Positions 1 through 6,284 of a stretch of DNA of 34,318 nucleotides are shown here, piece after piece. Position 1 is the stretch's first letter; every line of letters starts with the position of its first letter. Below the pieces are notes generated by a model, which was not told the origin of the DNA, made no database searches, and saw nothing but the letters and a program-made list of their open reading frames with translations. Source of the DNA: Thioalkalivibrio sp. (GTDB taxonomy: Bacteria > Pseudomonadota > Gammaproteobacteria > Ectothiorhodospirales > Ectothiorhodospiraceae); contig JAABTX010000029.1 in NCBI GenBank assembly GCA_011389655.1, positions 1-34,318 of the forward strand. The letters are read 5' to 3'. The translations under genes and the position numbers were made by a program.

Positions 1-10
1 CGATGCCCGC

Positions 11-165
11 CCCGATCGAGCCCTGTAGGAGCGGCTTCCAGCCGCGATGCCTCCCCCGATCGCGCCCAGAGGGCGCTCCCACCAACCCCGATCGAACCGT
101 GGGAGCGGCTTCCAGCCGCGACACCAACCCCGATCGAGCCCTGTAGGAGCGGCTTCCAGCCGCGA
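11..165. repeat. Array of GTAG-type REP palindromes
   Basis: Three near-identical copies of a palindromic element begin GTAGGAGCGGCTTCCAGCCG or GTGGGAGCGG... at 25-47, 99-121 and 143-165. A diverged, inverted copy lies at about 62-82. Copies one and three share the preceding spacer CCCGATCGAGCCCT, so the array has a larger period of about 118 bp. The core GCGGCTTCCAGCCGC is a hairpin. Elements of this type (GTAG tetranucleotide plus imperfect hairpin) are known REPs mobilised by RAYT (TnpA-REP) transposases; no RAYT gene is present here. The same family recurs at 13520-13628 and 30057-30117. Confidence 0.85.
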
Positions 166-187
166 TGCCCAGGCCTCGATGTTCAGG

Positions 188-799
188 TCAAGGTGCGAGC
201 GTCAACCCGCGCAACAGCTCGGGCGGGCAATGCACCAGGTCTTCGGGCCGGTCAATGTCGGGACAGGGCGGCAGTTCCACCAAACGCAGCCCGAGCTGCG
301 CACAGTGCCGGCGTGTCTGGTCCAGGACCTCGGAACCACCCCAGCCAATACCCTCGAAGAGCCGCGGGGCCGGGACTCCAAGCCCGATCAGCACGTAGCC
401 TCCGTCCAGCGCAGGCACCAGTACGCAGTCGCTGCCCCCTCCGAGTGCCGCGGCCGCGGCACTCACGGTGCTGGCGGTCAGGCCGGGCGCATCCGAACCC
501 AGCAGCACCGCCGGCAGACCGGACTCCAGCGCGACGCGCATGCGCTGGCCCAGATCACCGTCCGGCTGGGCCTGCAGCCGGCAATCGAAGTCACGCCCGC
601 ATTCCCGCAGGAAACCATGACCGCAGTCGGGAGCGCACCACAATTCCACCGACCCTGCCTGCGAGGCGGAAGCCGCCTCCAGCGCCCGCCGAACGAGGCG
701 GCCATGCAGCCGGGCCGCGCCCTCCGTGCCGAGCGCGGGAACCAGTCGGGTCTTCGCCTGACCCGGTACCGGTGCCCGCGCAAACACCAGGAGCCTCAC
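188..799 (-). CDS. TIGR04282-type (DUF2064) glycosyltransferase, arsenosugar-biosynthesis type
   Basis: A 203-aa protein with a nucleotidyltransferase-like (GT-A/CofC-like) fold. The N-terminus carries the nucleotide loop RAPVPGQAKTRL (residues 8-19, KTRL at 16-19), followed by GSDAP at 101-105 and PALDGGYVLIG at about 129-139. These motifs mark the DUF2064/TIGR04282 family, annotated as an arsenosugar-biosynthesis-type glycosyltransferase. The likely start is GTG at 799, overlapping the TGA of the upstream TIGR04283-type gene by four bases (GTGA), so the two are translationally coupled. The pair is a common tandem. The specific acceptor sugar cannot be read from the sequence; ArsJ lies in the same window about 12 kb away but not in the same operon. 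Confidence 0.85.
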   Translation of the reverse strand: MRLLVFARAPVPGQAKTRLVPALGTEGAARLHGRLVRRALEAASASQAGSVELWCAPDCGHGFLRECGRDFDCRLQAQPDGDLGQRMRVALESGLPAVLLGSDAPGLTASTVSAAAAALGGGSDCVLVPALDGGYVLIGLGVPAPRLFEGIGWGGSEVLDQTRRHCAQLGLRLVELPPCPDIDRPEDLVHCPPELLRGLTLAP

Positions 800-1521
800 C
801 GGTACCGCTCCGCCAGCCGGGCCGGGTCAGCCCCCCGCCAGTAGGCGAGACGCAACCGCCACATCAGCAGGATGGTGCGCACCACACCGCGTTGCTCCCA
901 GCGCCGGCTGGAGGTCACCAGGGAACTCCGCACGCAGGCGGGCCGTCCCGCCCGCCGCTTCAGCCGCCGCGACATCTCGATATCCTCCATCAGGGGGATC
1001 GCGGGAAACCCGCCAACCGCATCGAAGGCAGACCGCATGACGAAGACCCCCTGGTCGCCGGTGGCGATCCCGGTCAGGCAGGAACGCAGGTTCATCAGCC
1101 GGGCGGTCAGCGCCAGCAGCAGGCCGTCGCCCGAGAGGCGGACCGCACAGCGTCCCCAGGCCCGCCCCTGCGCGAGCGCGGAGATCACCGCAAGCGCGAC
1201 GGGCTCGTCGATCCGGCTGTCCGCGTGCAGAAACCACAGAGCGGAGCCGCGGGCTCGCGCAGCCCCGGCATTCATCTGCAGCGCCCGCCCCGGAGCCGTT
1301 CGGAGCACCCTGTCCGCGCCCGCAGCGGCCAGTGCGGCACTGGAGTCCTCACTGCCGCCATCGACCACAATCACCTCGTGCCCGCGACTGCGGAGCGTCT
1401 GCAGGTCACGCAGAAGCCGCGGCAGCCCATCCTCCTCGTTCAGGCACGGAATAACCACCGACAGCATCGGTTCCGGCCGGCCCGGGCCGGATTCAGGTAC
1501 CGGGGAGCCTGCTGGCACCAT
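796..1521 (-). CDS. TIGR04283-type family 2 glycosyltransferase
   Basis: A family-2 glycosyltransferase (GT-A fold). It shows the N-terminal strand MLSVVIPCLNEEDG, then VVDGGSEDSS (nucleotide-sugar site), GRALQMNAGA, and LHADS as the DXD-like metal site. The ATG at 1521 is chosen because GGAGAGG lies 6 nt upstream, giving 241 aa; the frame stays open to 1602, and an alternative ATG at 1467 directly precedes the conserved domain but has no good ribosome site. The family is annotated as arsenosugar-biosynthesis glycosyltransferase and is usually paired with the TIGR04282 gene, as here with a 4-bp overlap. The C-terminus (RTILLMWRLRLAYWRG) is basic and amphipathic, typical for membrane association. 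The real substrate is unproven. Confidence 0.85.
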   Translation of the reverse strand: MVPAGSPVPESGPGRPEPMLSVVIPCLNEEDGLPRLLRDLQTLRSRGHEVIVVDGGSEDSSAALAAAGADRVLRTAPGRALQMNAGAARARGSALWFLHADSRIDEPVALAVISALAQGRAWGRCAVRLSGDGLLLALTARLMNLRSCLTGIATGDQGVFVMRSAFDAVGGFPAIPLMEDIEMSRRLKRRAGRPACVRSSLVTSSRRWEQRGVVRTILLMWRLRLAYWRGADPARLAERYR

Positions 1522-1768
1522 CGTCCGCCTCTCCGGATCGGCCCGCGCGGTGTGGGCAGACCGCAGCAGCGCGCGCTTGCAACACCGCGCCAGGGGCGGC
1601 AACCACGCCGGACGCCGCCGTCACCGAACGCCTCCTTTCCATCCGCGTGGCCCCCTTGCCCCTTCTGTCGCAAACGCCGCTCCAGTGCATCCGGCGGATA
1701 CCCCGGGCGGGTGACCCGGGCCGACCGGGAAGGGTAGCAACCGAGCGGACGGCCTGCACTTACCGGCC
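1522..1768. other. Intergenic leader of the glycosyltransferase pair
   Basis: This 247-bp gap lies between the intrinsic terminator at 1769 and the glycosyltransferase start. It must hold the minus-strand promoter of the pair, but no clear -35/-10 pair was found. Frames open across it have no supported start and run through the terminator, so they are not called as genes. Confidence 0.5.
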
Positions 1769-1793
1769 AAAAAAAAACCGCCCCGTGGGGCGG
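1769..1793 (-). terminator. Rho-independent terminator of the sigma-54 small-ORF transcript
   Basis: Read on the minus strand: CCGCCC-CACG-GGGCGG followed by nine T (the A run at 1769-1777 on the plus strand). A 6-bp GC stem, tetraloop and long U tract make a strong intrinsic terminator for RNA coming from about 2066. It separates this transcript from the glycosyltransferase genes downstream. Confidence 0.9.
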
Positions 1794-1798
1794 TGAAA

Positions 1799-1820
1799 GC
1801 GCGATGGAGGAGAATCGCGC
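1799..1820 (-). other. Hairpin with anti-Shine-Dalgarno loop
   Basis: In the minus-strand RNA, GCGCGA pairs perfectly with UCGCGC and the ten-base loop is UUCUCCUCCA. The loop contains UCUCCUCC, complementary to strong Shine-Dalgarno sequences (GGAGGAGA). The hairpin sits 5 nt upstream of the terminator stem. Exposed C/U-rich anti-SD loops are a known seed design of bacterial sRNAs; the role here is inference. Confidence 0.6.
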
Positions 1821-1950
1821 ACGCAAGTCCATAAAAACAAAGGCCAACGGCATGGGGGACGCCCGACAGGACCGGGTTCCGGACCGGATCGGAAGACCGC
1901 AGTGGACGCGGGTGGGACCGCGCGGACCGGCCAGCCTTATCGCACTGGAT

Positions 1951-2025
1951 CTATATCGAATATGCGAGCAGCATGGCTCCGGCAATCGTCAGCGACGCCA
2001 TGCCCGATGCGACCAGTATCTTCAT
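1951..2025 (-). CDS. 24-aa predicted membrane peptide in sigma-54 transcript
   Basis: A 24-codon ORF starting ATG at 2025 and ending TAG at 1951-1953. The peptide begins MKILVASGMASLTIAG and ends LLAYSI: one Lys at the N-terminus, then an uninterrupted hydrophobic, Ala/Leu/Met-rich stretch long enough to span the membrane once. A strong ribosome site, AAAGGA, lies 7 nt before the ATG. The ORF lies about 41 nt downstream of the predicted sigma-54 start and is followed by a long 3' region and a terminator. No family is recognised. It could be a regulated membrane peptide, a small subunit, or a leader peptide. Confidence 0.6.
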   Translation of the reverse strand: MKILVASGMASLTIAGAMLLAYSI

Positions 2026-2075
2026 GCTCTGTTCCTTTGACTCGGGCGACCCTCTGCGCCCCTCTCATGGAACCT

Positions 2076-2093
2076 AAGCACATGCCGTGCCAA
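2076..2093 (-). promoter_or_regulatory. Sigma-54 (-24/-12) promoter of the 24-aa ORF
   Basis: On the minus strand the sequence reads TTGGCACGGCATGTGCTT. Against the RpoN consensus YTGGCACGrNNNTTGCW there is one mismatch (GTGC for TTGC); the invariant GG and GC are correctly spaced. The predicted start is near 2066. An AT-rich tract (about 2095-2155) lies just upstream, where IHF-assisted bending would be expected, and a sigma-54 activator gene lies beyond it. Confidence 0.75.
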
Positions 2094-2208
2094 ATTATGA
2101 CCTTTAGAAGAATATCTCTATTAACTGCATGTTTATATTATTTTTTCCAATATCTCTCCGGAGTAATTCGGATGGGATATTGCTGCAACTTCGAGAAGGG
2201 AGGTGCCA

Positions 2209-2239
2209 CATCTGTCAGTTCTCCGGCGCCATCTGTCAG
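2209..2239 (-). promoter_or_regulatory. Tandem candidate enhancer (UAS) for the sigma-54 activator
   Basis: The decamer CTGACAGATG (minus strand) occurs twice, at 2209-2218 and 2230-2239, with a 21-bp period (two helical turns). Each copy contains CTGACAG, a 7-bp near-palindrome. They lie about 145-170 bp upstream of the predicted sigma-54 start, a normal distance for an upstream activating sequence, and just past the end of the activator gene. A related CTGTCA lies before the activator's own start (about 3669). Binding is inferred. Confidence 0.5.
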
Positions 2240-2320
2240 GCCGCTTCGCCGATGGCGATGGAAGACACCTCAGACATGCCTCGGGATGGCTCCCGGCAGC
2301 CCAGCCCCGGAGGCAATCCG

Positions 2321-3655
2321 CTATCTTCGGGAGCGGTGCTCCAGACCCTTCAGCTTGCGGTAGAGCGTGCGCTCGGACACGCCCAGCCGGCCGGCCAGCT
2401 CCTGGCGATCCCCGGGGAACTCCGCGAGCACCCGGCCGAGATAACGCTGCTCGAGCTCCTCCAGCGGGATCACCTCACTGCCCTGAGGGCACGGGTCCGG
2501 CGCCCGCTGCAGATCCAGGTCCGCTGCAAGTTCCCGCTCGCCGATCTCCTGACCGTCCGCAAGCAGGCTGGCCCTCTCGAGCAGGTTGCGTAATTCACGG
2601 ATATTTCCCGGAAAGTCCATGCCCTGCAGGGTGGCCATCGCCTTCGGCGTCAAGTGCTTGCCCCGACCGGATCGGATGCGCCCGAGCAGCGCGGGCACCA
2701 GCAGCGGCAGGTCCTCGCGACGCTGGCGCAACGAGGGCAGGGGGATCGGGAAGACGCTGATCCGGAAATACAGATCGAGCCGGAATTCGCCGGCCGCCAC
2801 CTGCGCCCGGAGGTCCCGGTGCGTCGCACAGACCAGGCGGAAGTCCGCCTCCTGCTCGACGCTGCTGCCCACCCGGCGGAACCGTCCGGTCTCGAGCAGG
2901 CGCAGCAGCTTCACCTGCATGGAAAGCGGGATATCGCCCACCTCGTCCAGAAACAGGGTCCCGCCCCCGGCGGCCTCGACCAGGCCGGTCTTCTGCGCTG
3001 TGGCCCCGGTGAATGCCCCGCGCTCGTGCCCGAAGAGCTCGCTCTCGAACAGGGATTCGGTCAGGCCGGCACACTCCACCGGCACGAAGGCTCCATTGCC
3101 ACGGGCGCTCGCTTCGTGGATCGCGTGCGCAACCATTTCCTTCCCCGTGCCGGTCTCGCCGAGCAGCAGCACGGCTGCCTGGCTTGGCGCCGCGCGCTGC
3201 ACCAGCTCCAGCATCCGCACGAAGGCCGGGGAACGCCCCACCATGCGGTCGGCGCTGGGTTCGGGGCTGGCGAGCCGCGTGTGCCGCATGATTTCCAGCA
3301 CATACCGCACCCGTCCGTCCTCTCCGGGGATCGCCCGGGTCTCCACATCCACGTGTTCCTCACCCCGGGGCGTGTGATGCACGTGCATCACCCGGCTGAC
3401 CTTCCCGGATTCCAGGGTCGACCGCAGCGGACAGCACTCACCGGCCTGGTCGCAGGGCTTCGCATAGCCGTGGGAGACCTCGAAGCAGCGCCGTCGCCCG
3501 GTCACCGGAGCCGTGCCGAAGATGCGCTGGTAGGCGGGGTTCGCCGCCAGGATGTTGTACTGGGAATCGAGCAGCACCGCGGGCTCCGTGTAGACCTCCA
3601 GCATCGCGAGGGTCTCCGCCGGTATGGCCGCGGAGGCGGTATCGGTTTCCTTCAT
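2321..3655 (-). CDS. Sigma-54-dependent activator with Cys-containing PAS sensor domain
   Basis: A 444-aa bacterial enhancer-binding protein that would open sigma-54 promoters by ATP hydrolysis. The N-terminal PAS domain (about 14-125) carries C57, C68, C74 and C75 plus an HxHH at 91-94. The AAA+ domain follows, with Walker A GETGTGKE (166-173), the sigma-54 contact loop GAFTGA (213-218) and Walker B LFLDEVG (234-240). A Fis-type helix-turn-helix lies at about 417-437 ([16 protein letters not shown]). All catalytic elements are intact. There is no response-regulator receiver domain, so the signal is probably sensed directly; the Cys pattern (C-x10-C-x5-CC) suggests a metal, Fe-S or redox input, which is inference. 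Its nearest plausible target is the sigma-54 promoter at 2076-2093, downstream on the same strand. Confidence 0.95.
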   Translation of the reverse strand: MKETDTASAAIPAETLAMLEVYTEPAVLLDSQYNILAANPAYQRIFGTAPVTGRRRCFEVSHGYAKPCDQAGECCPLRSTLESGKVSRVMHVHHTPRGEEHVDVETRAIPGEDGRVRYVLEIMRHTRLASPEPSADRMVGRSPAFVRMLELVQRAAPSQAAVLLLGETGTGKEMVAHAIHEASARGNGAFVPVECAGLTESLFESELFGHERGAFTGATAQKTGLVEAAGGGTLFLDEVGDIPLSMQVKLLRLLETGRFRRVGSSVEQEADFRLVCATHRDLRAQVAAGEFRLDLYFRISVFPIPLPSLRQRREDLPLLVPALLGRIRSGRGKHLTPKAMATLQGMDFPGNIRELRNLLERASLLADGQEIGERELAADLDLQRAPDPCPQGSEVIPLEELEQRYLGRVLAEFPGDRQELAGRLGVSERTLYRKLKGLEHRSRR

Positions 3656-3783
3656 GTCACTCGACCTGTCATTTTTGGCAGCCGGAGCTTAACAGCAACC
3701 ACGGCCAGCCGCATTTCCCGGGCTGATCCGAAAGGGCACGGCCGTGCACTCCCAACGCGCGTTCTTCGGCACTAAACTGGGGC

Positions 3784-4881
3784 ATGGACCGGCAAACACT
3801 CACGGATGCGCTGGCGCAGGACCGGGCGGAGAGTCACCACTTCGAGGGCCTCCGCTACGCGCGCCTGACCGAGACGGTGAGTGGCCACCCGCGCGGCAGC
3901 GTGGTGCTCCCCGGCGGCGCGGTGATCCGCGGCTACCCCTCGATCGCGCGCATCCATGCGCTGACTGCCGGACTGCGGCAGCAGTTCCAGGGGCCGTTCT
4001 GGGCCGAGGAAAAGATCGACGGCTACAACGTCCGCGTGGTCTTTCACGAGGGACAGACCTACGCCTTCAGTCGCGGCGGGTTCGTCTGCGCCTTCAGCAC
4101 CGACCGTCTGCAGGACCTCCTGCCGCCCGGGATCTTCGAACGGGAGCCCGACCTGGTGCTGTGTGCCGAGATCGCCGGACCGGACAACCCCTATCTCGAG
4201 GGCTCGCCACCGTTCGTCACGGAGGATGTGCAGCTGTTCGTGTTCGACATGATGCGCAAGGGCCAGCCCGGCTTCCTGCCACAGCGCGAGAAGATGCGCC
4301 TGATCGAGGAGCTGGGTCTGCCCGCCACCCGGATATTCGGTCGGTTTCTGCCCTCGGATGAGGCTGTCCTGCGCGATCTGATCCTGCAGCTCGATGCCGA
4401 GGGCGCCGAGGGACTCGTACTGAAGGCCGAGTCCGGCGATACCCGTTCCAAGTATGTGACCGGCCGCTCCAATATCGTCGACATCGGCGTCTGCAGTGCC
4501 CAGCTGCTGGACCTGCCGCCGGAGTATTTCACCAACCGCCTGATGCGCATGGCAATCTTCATGCACGAGAACCGCCAGCACGGAGACCCCGATCTGGAAC
4601 GCAGCCTCGGGCGGGCCTTCCTGGCCGGTCTGGAGCGAGCGGTCGCCGGGAGCCGGGGGCACGGCCGGGTGGACCACCGCTACCGCTGCCGCTTCCGGGA
4701 ACACCGCAATGCGCTGCACTTCATCGCCCACATGGCGGCGACGGGGGGGCAGCGAGTGCATGTCCTGCCCGACATGCCGCGCGAGGAAGACGGTTACTGG
4801 GTGCTCGAATTCGAACGTGTGTTCGACCGCATGACCGGCACGCTTGCGACCGCGTTTTCCGGTGCCATCCAGTTCGATTGA
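3784..4881 (+). CDS. Pab1020-type (Rnl3) ATP-dependent RNA ligase
   Basis: A 365-aa nucleotidyltransferase-superfamily ligase. Motif I is EKIDGYN with the AMP-accepting lysine K77. Other motifs are CAEIAG (127-132, motif III), LFVFDM (151-156, IIIa), EGLVLK (209-214, IV) and RSKYV (221-225, V). Length and motif spacing match the homodimeric archaeal Pab1020/Rnl3 family (TIGR01209), which joins or circularises RNA and is found in a minority of bacteria. The C-terminal part (about 245-365) fits the family's dimerisation and extra domains. It is convergent with its known partner gene (HARP/TIGR03875), 24 bp away. A TAAACT -10-like hexamer at 3773-3778 is so close to the ATG that the message may be nearly leaderless. 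Confidence 0.92.
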   Translation: MDRQTLTDALAQDRAESHHFEGLRYARLTETVSGHPRGSVVLPGGAVIRGYPSIARIHALTAGLRQQFQGPFWAEEKIDGYNVRVVFHEGQTYAFSRGGFVCAFSTDRLQDLLPPGIFEREPDLVLCAEIAGPDNPYLEGSPPFVTEDVQLFVFDMMRKGQPGFLPQREKMRLIEELGLPATRIFGRFLPSDEAVLRDLILQLDAEGAEGLVLKAESGDTRSKYVTGRSNIVDIGVCSAQLLDLPPEYFTNRLMRMAIFMHENRQHGDPDLERSLGRAFLAGLERAVAGSRGHGRVDHRYRCRFREHRNALHFIAHMAATGGQRVHVLPDMPREEDGYWVLEFERVFDRMTGTLATAFSGAIQFD

Positions 4882-4905
4882 TCGCCGCCGGCCGCAGTGG
4901 CGCCC

Positions 4906-5502
4906 TCAACCGGCCGGCGCGCTCCCCCGCCCGTCCGCCAGGTTCTCCATCACCCGGCGCAGGTAGTCCGCCGTGATCAGCTTGATACCCATGCGGTTGC
5001 CCAGCTTGCGCATGCCCTCGTCGGCACTCGCCAGCTCGGCGTCCAGCTCGAGGGCCAGCAGCACCGCGTCCACGTCTTCCCGGGAGTCCACCAGCCCCTT
5101 GCGCATCGCCTCGCGAAAGCGTTCCCGGAGCTGGGTGATCAGTTCCGGTGGCATGTCGGCGGCGGCCCCGGCCCGCTTGGTATGCTCCTCCGCGATGCGC
5201 AGGCCGCGGTCGATCCGGCGGCGCACCTCGTCGATGAACTCGTACAGCACGTCACTGGGAATCGTCAGGGAGAAGCGCCGGGGCGAGCGCACCCAGACCA
5301 CGGTCTCGAAATCGGCCGCCAGTTCCTCCAGGTCGCGCATCGTCCGGAACTCCTCGTACACCGACAGCGGCATGTAGAACTCCGCGGGACAGCCCCGGGC
5401 GAGCTGCAGGAAGGTGCGCAGCCCGTCGCCGGGATCCTCGCCGAACTGGCCGAAGACGTGGGGGTTGGTAAAGACGCTGGTATCCAGTACAAAGCGGCGC
5501 AT
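4906..5502 (-). CDS. HARP-family PIN nuclease, protein-only RNase P candidate (RNA ligase partner)
   Basis: A 198-aa PIN-domain protein of the 'RNA ligase partner, MJ_0950' family (TIGR03875), also called HARP (Homologs of Aquifex RNase P), the smallest protein-only RNase P. It starts VLDTSVF with D7; further acidic positions are E50/E51, D143, D145 and D161, matching a PIN-type metal site. The middle (about 85-135) is the long helical insertion through which HARPs oligomerise. AGGAA lies 8 nt before the ATG. The neighbouring Rnl3 ligase fits the name 'RNA ligase partner'. In bacteria that also carry rnpA/rnpB, HARP may be redundant or have another RNA target; that cannot be judged from this window. 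Confidence 0.92.
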   Translation of the reverse strand: MRRFVLDTSVFTNPHVFGQFGEDPGDGLRTFLQLARGCPAEFYMPLSVYEEFRTMRDLEELAADFETVVWVRSPRRFSLTIPSDVLYEFIDEVRRRIDRGLRIAEEHTKRAGAAADMPPELITQLRERFREAMRKGLVDSREDVDAVLLALELDAELASADEGMRKLGNRMGIKLITADYLRRVMENLADGRGSAPAG

Positions 5503-5643
5503 CGCGGGTTCCTGCCGTGACCTGCAGGTCTGCCATCATGGTGGGACCCGTCGGGACCCGTCAACCGGCGTGCGGGCGTTCCCGGGCAACCCCCCGGGAC
5601 GATCGTTGTCCATCAATGCACAGGCATTGACATGGAGGCTGGC

Positions 5644-6240
5644 ATGCGCGGGATCGAGCATATCCCCTGGCTGTACGACGCACTGATGAGCGTGATGGAC
5701 CTCACCGGCTTCCGGCGCTGGCGTCACAAGCTCGTGGGCGAGACGGACAGCCCCACGCTGGAGGTCGGCTGCGGAACCGGGCGCAATCTTCCGCTGTACC
5801 CTGCCGGTACCGAGGTGGTCGCGATCGATCCCGACCTCGGCGCATTGCGCCGGGCACGGCGCCGTGCGCCGCACGCATTGCTCGTCGTGGCGCGGGCCGA
5901 GGCCTTGCCCTTTCGCGCGCAGAGCTTTCCGGTCGTGGTCAGCGGGCTGGTCTTCTGCAGCGTCCGTGACCCGGATCAGGGCCTGGCCGAGATCCGCAGG
6001 GTACTGCTCCCCTCGGGGCAGTTGCGCATGATCGAGCACGTCCGCCACCACCACCCCGCGCTGGCCCGGATGCAGGACGGCGTGCAGCCCGCGTGGACCT
6101 GGTTCACGGGCGGCTGTCACCCGAACCGGGACACCGAGTCCGCGGTGGAACGCGCGGGGTTCTCGTTCGACCCCGAGGATCGGGTGGCCAGGGGGGTGAT
6201 GCGTCGCTTCTCGGCCCGAATCCGGCCGGAAGAGACCTGA
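5644..6240 (+). CDS. Class I SAM-dependent methyltransferase (UbiE-like)
   Basis: A Rossmann-fold methyltransferase of about 198 aa. The SAM-binding motif I is LEVGCGTGRNLPLY, followed by VVAIDPD, then the motif ALPF and FCSVRDPDQGLAEIRRVLLPSGQL, typical of Methyltransf_11 (UbiE/METTL7-like) proteins. The ATG at 5644 is preferred over the ATG at 5632 because GGAGG (5633-5637) sits 5 nt upstream of it. The C-terminal part contains HPNRDTESAVERAGF, as in small phospholipid- or quinone-type methyltransferases. The substrate is unknown. The gene is monocistronic and convergent with the next. Confidence 0.88.
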   Translation: MRGIEHIPWLYDALMSVMDLTGFRRWRHKLVGETDSPTLEVGCGTGRNLPLYPAGTEVVAIDPDLGALRRARRRAPHALLVVARAEALPFRAQSFPVVVSGLVFCSVRDPDQGLAEIRRVLLPSGQLRMIEHVRHHHPALARMQDGVQPAWTWFTGGCHPNRDTESAVERAGFSFDPEDRVARGVMRRFSARIRPEET

Positions 6241-6284
6241 GAGAACGCCCCACGCCCTCCCCGCCTGCGCAGGGGCGGACCCCG

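Larger units (their letters stand above)
1769..2066 (-). ncRNA. Predicted ~300-nt sigma-54-dependent transcript, possible dual-function sRNA
   Basis: The boundaries are inferred: a near-consensus -24/-12 promoter at 2076-2093 predicts a start near 2066, and the strong terminator ends the RNA near 1769. The RNA carries a 24-codon ORF near its 5' end (1951-2025). Its roughly 180-nt 3' part has no convincing ORF but contains a hairpin (1799-1820) exposing UCUCCUCC just before the terminator. That layout resembles small regulatory RNAs, or mRNAs with a regulatory 3' end, that pair with ribosome-binding sites. Whether the RNA acts as an mRNA, an sRNA or both is not decided by the sequence. Confidence 0.5.

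Noticed and set aside
11-165. REP repeats considered as a CRISPR array
   Set aside because: Copies are palindromic, unevenly spaced, and one is inverted. They match a REP family found at other loci in the window.
193-1737. Long plus-strand open frame opposite the two glycosyltransferases
   Set aside because: It is Arg/Pro/Gly-rich with no domain motif, and overlaps two motif-bearing genes on the other strand. It is a GC-rich shadow.
1440-1985. 181-codon minus-strand frame through the terminator region
   Set aside because: It crosses the intrinsic terminator and the anti-SD hairpin, is Arg/Cys-rich and has no ribosome site.
2191-2208. Second sigma-54-like site TGGCACCTCCCTTCTC (minus strand)
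   Set aside because: The -24 half is perfect but the -12 half lacks the essential GC, and it lies next to the candidate UAS. The site at 2076-2093 is far better.
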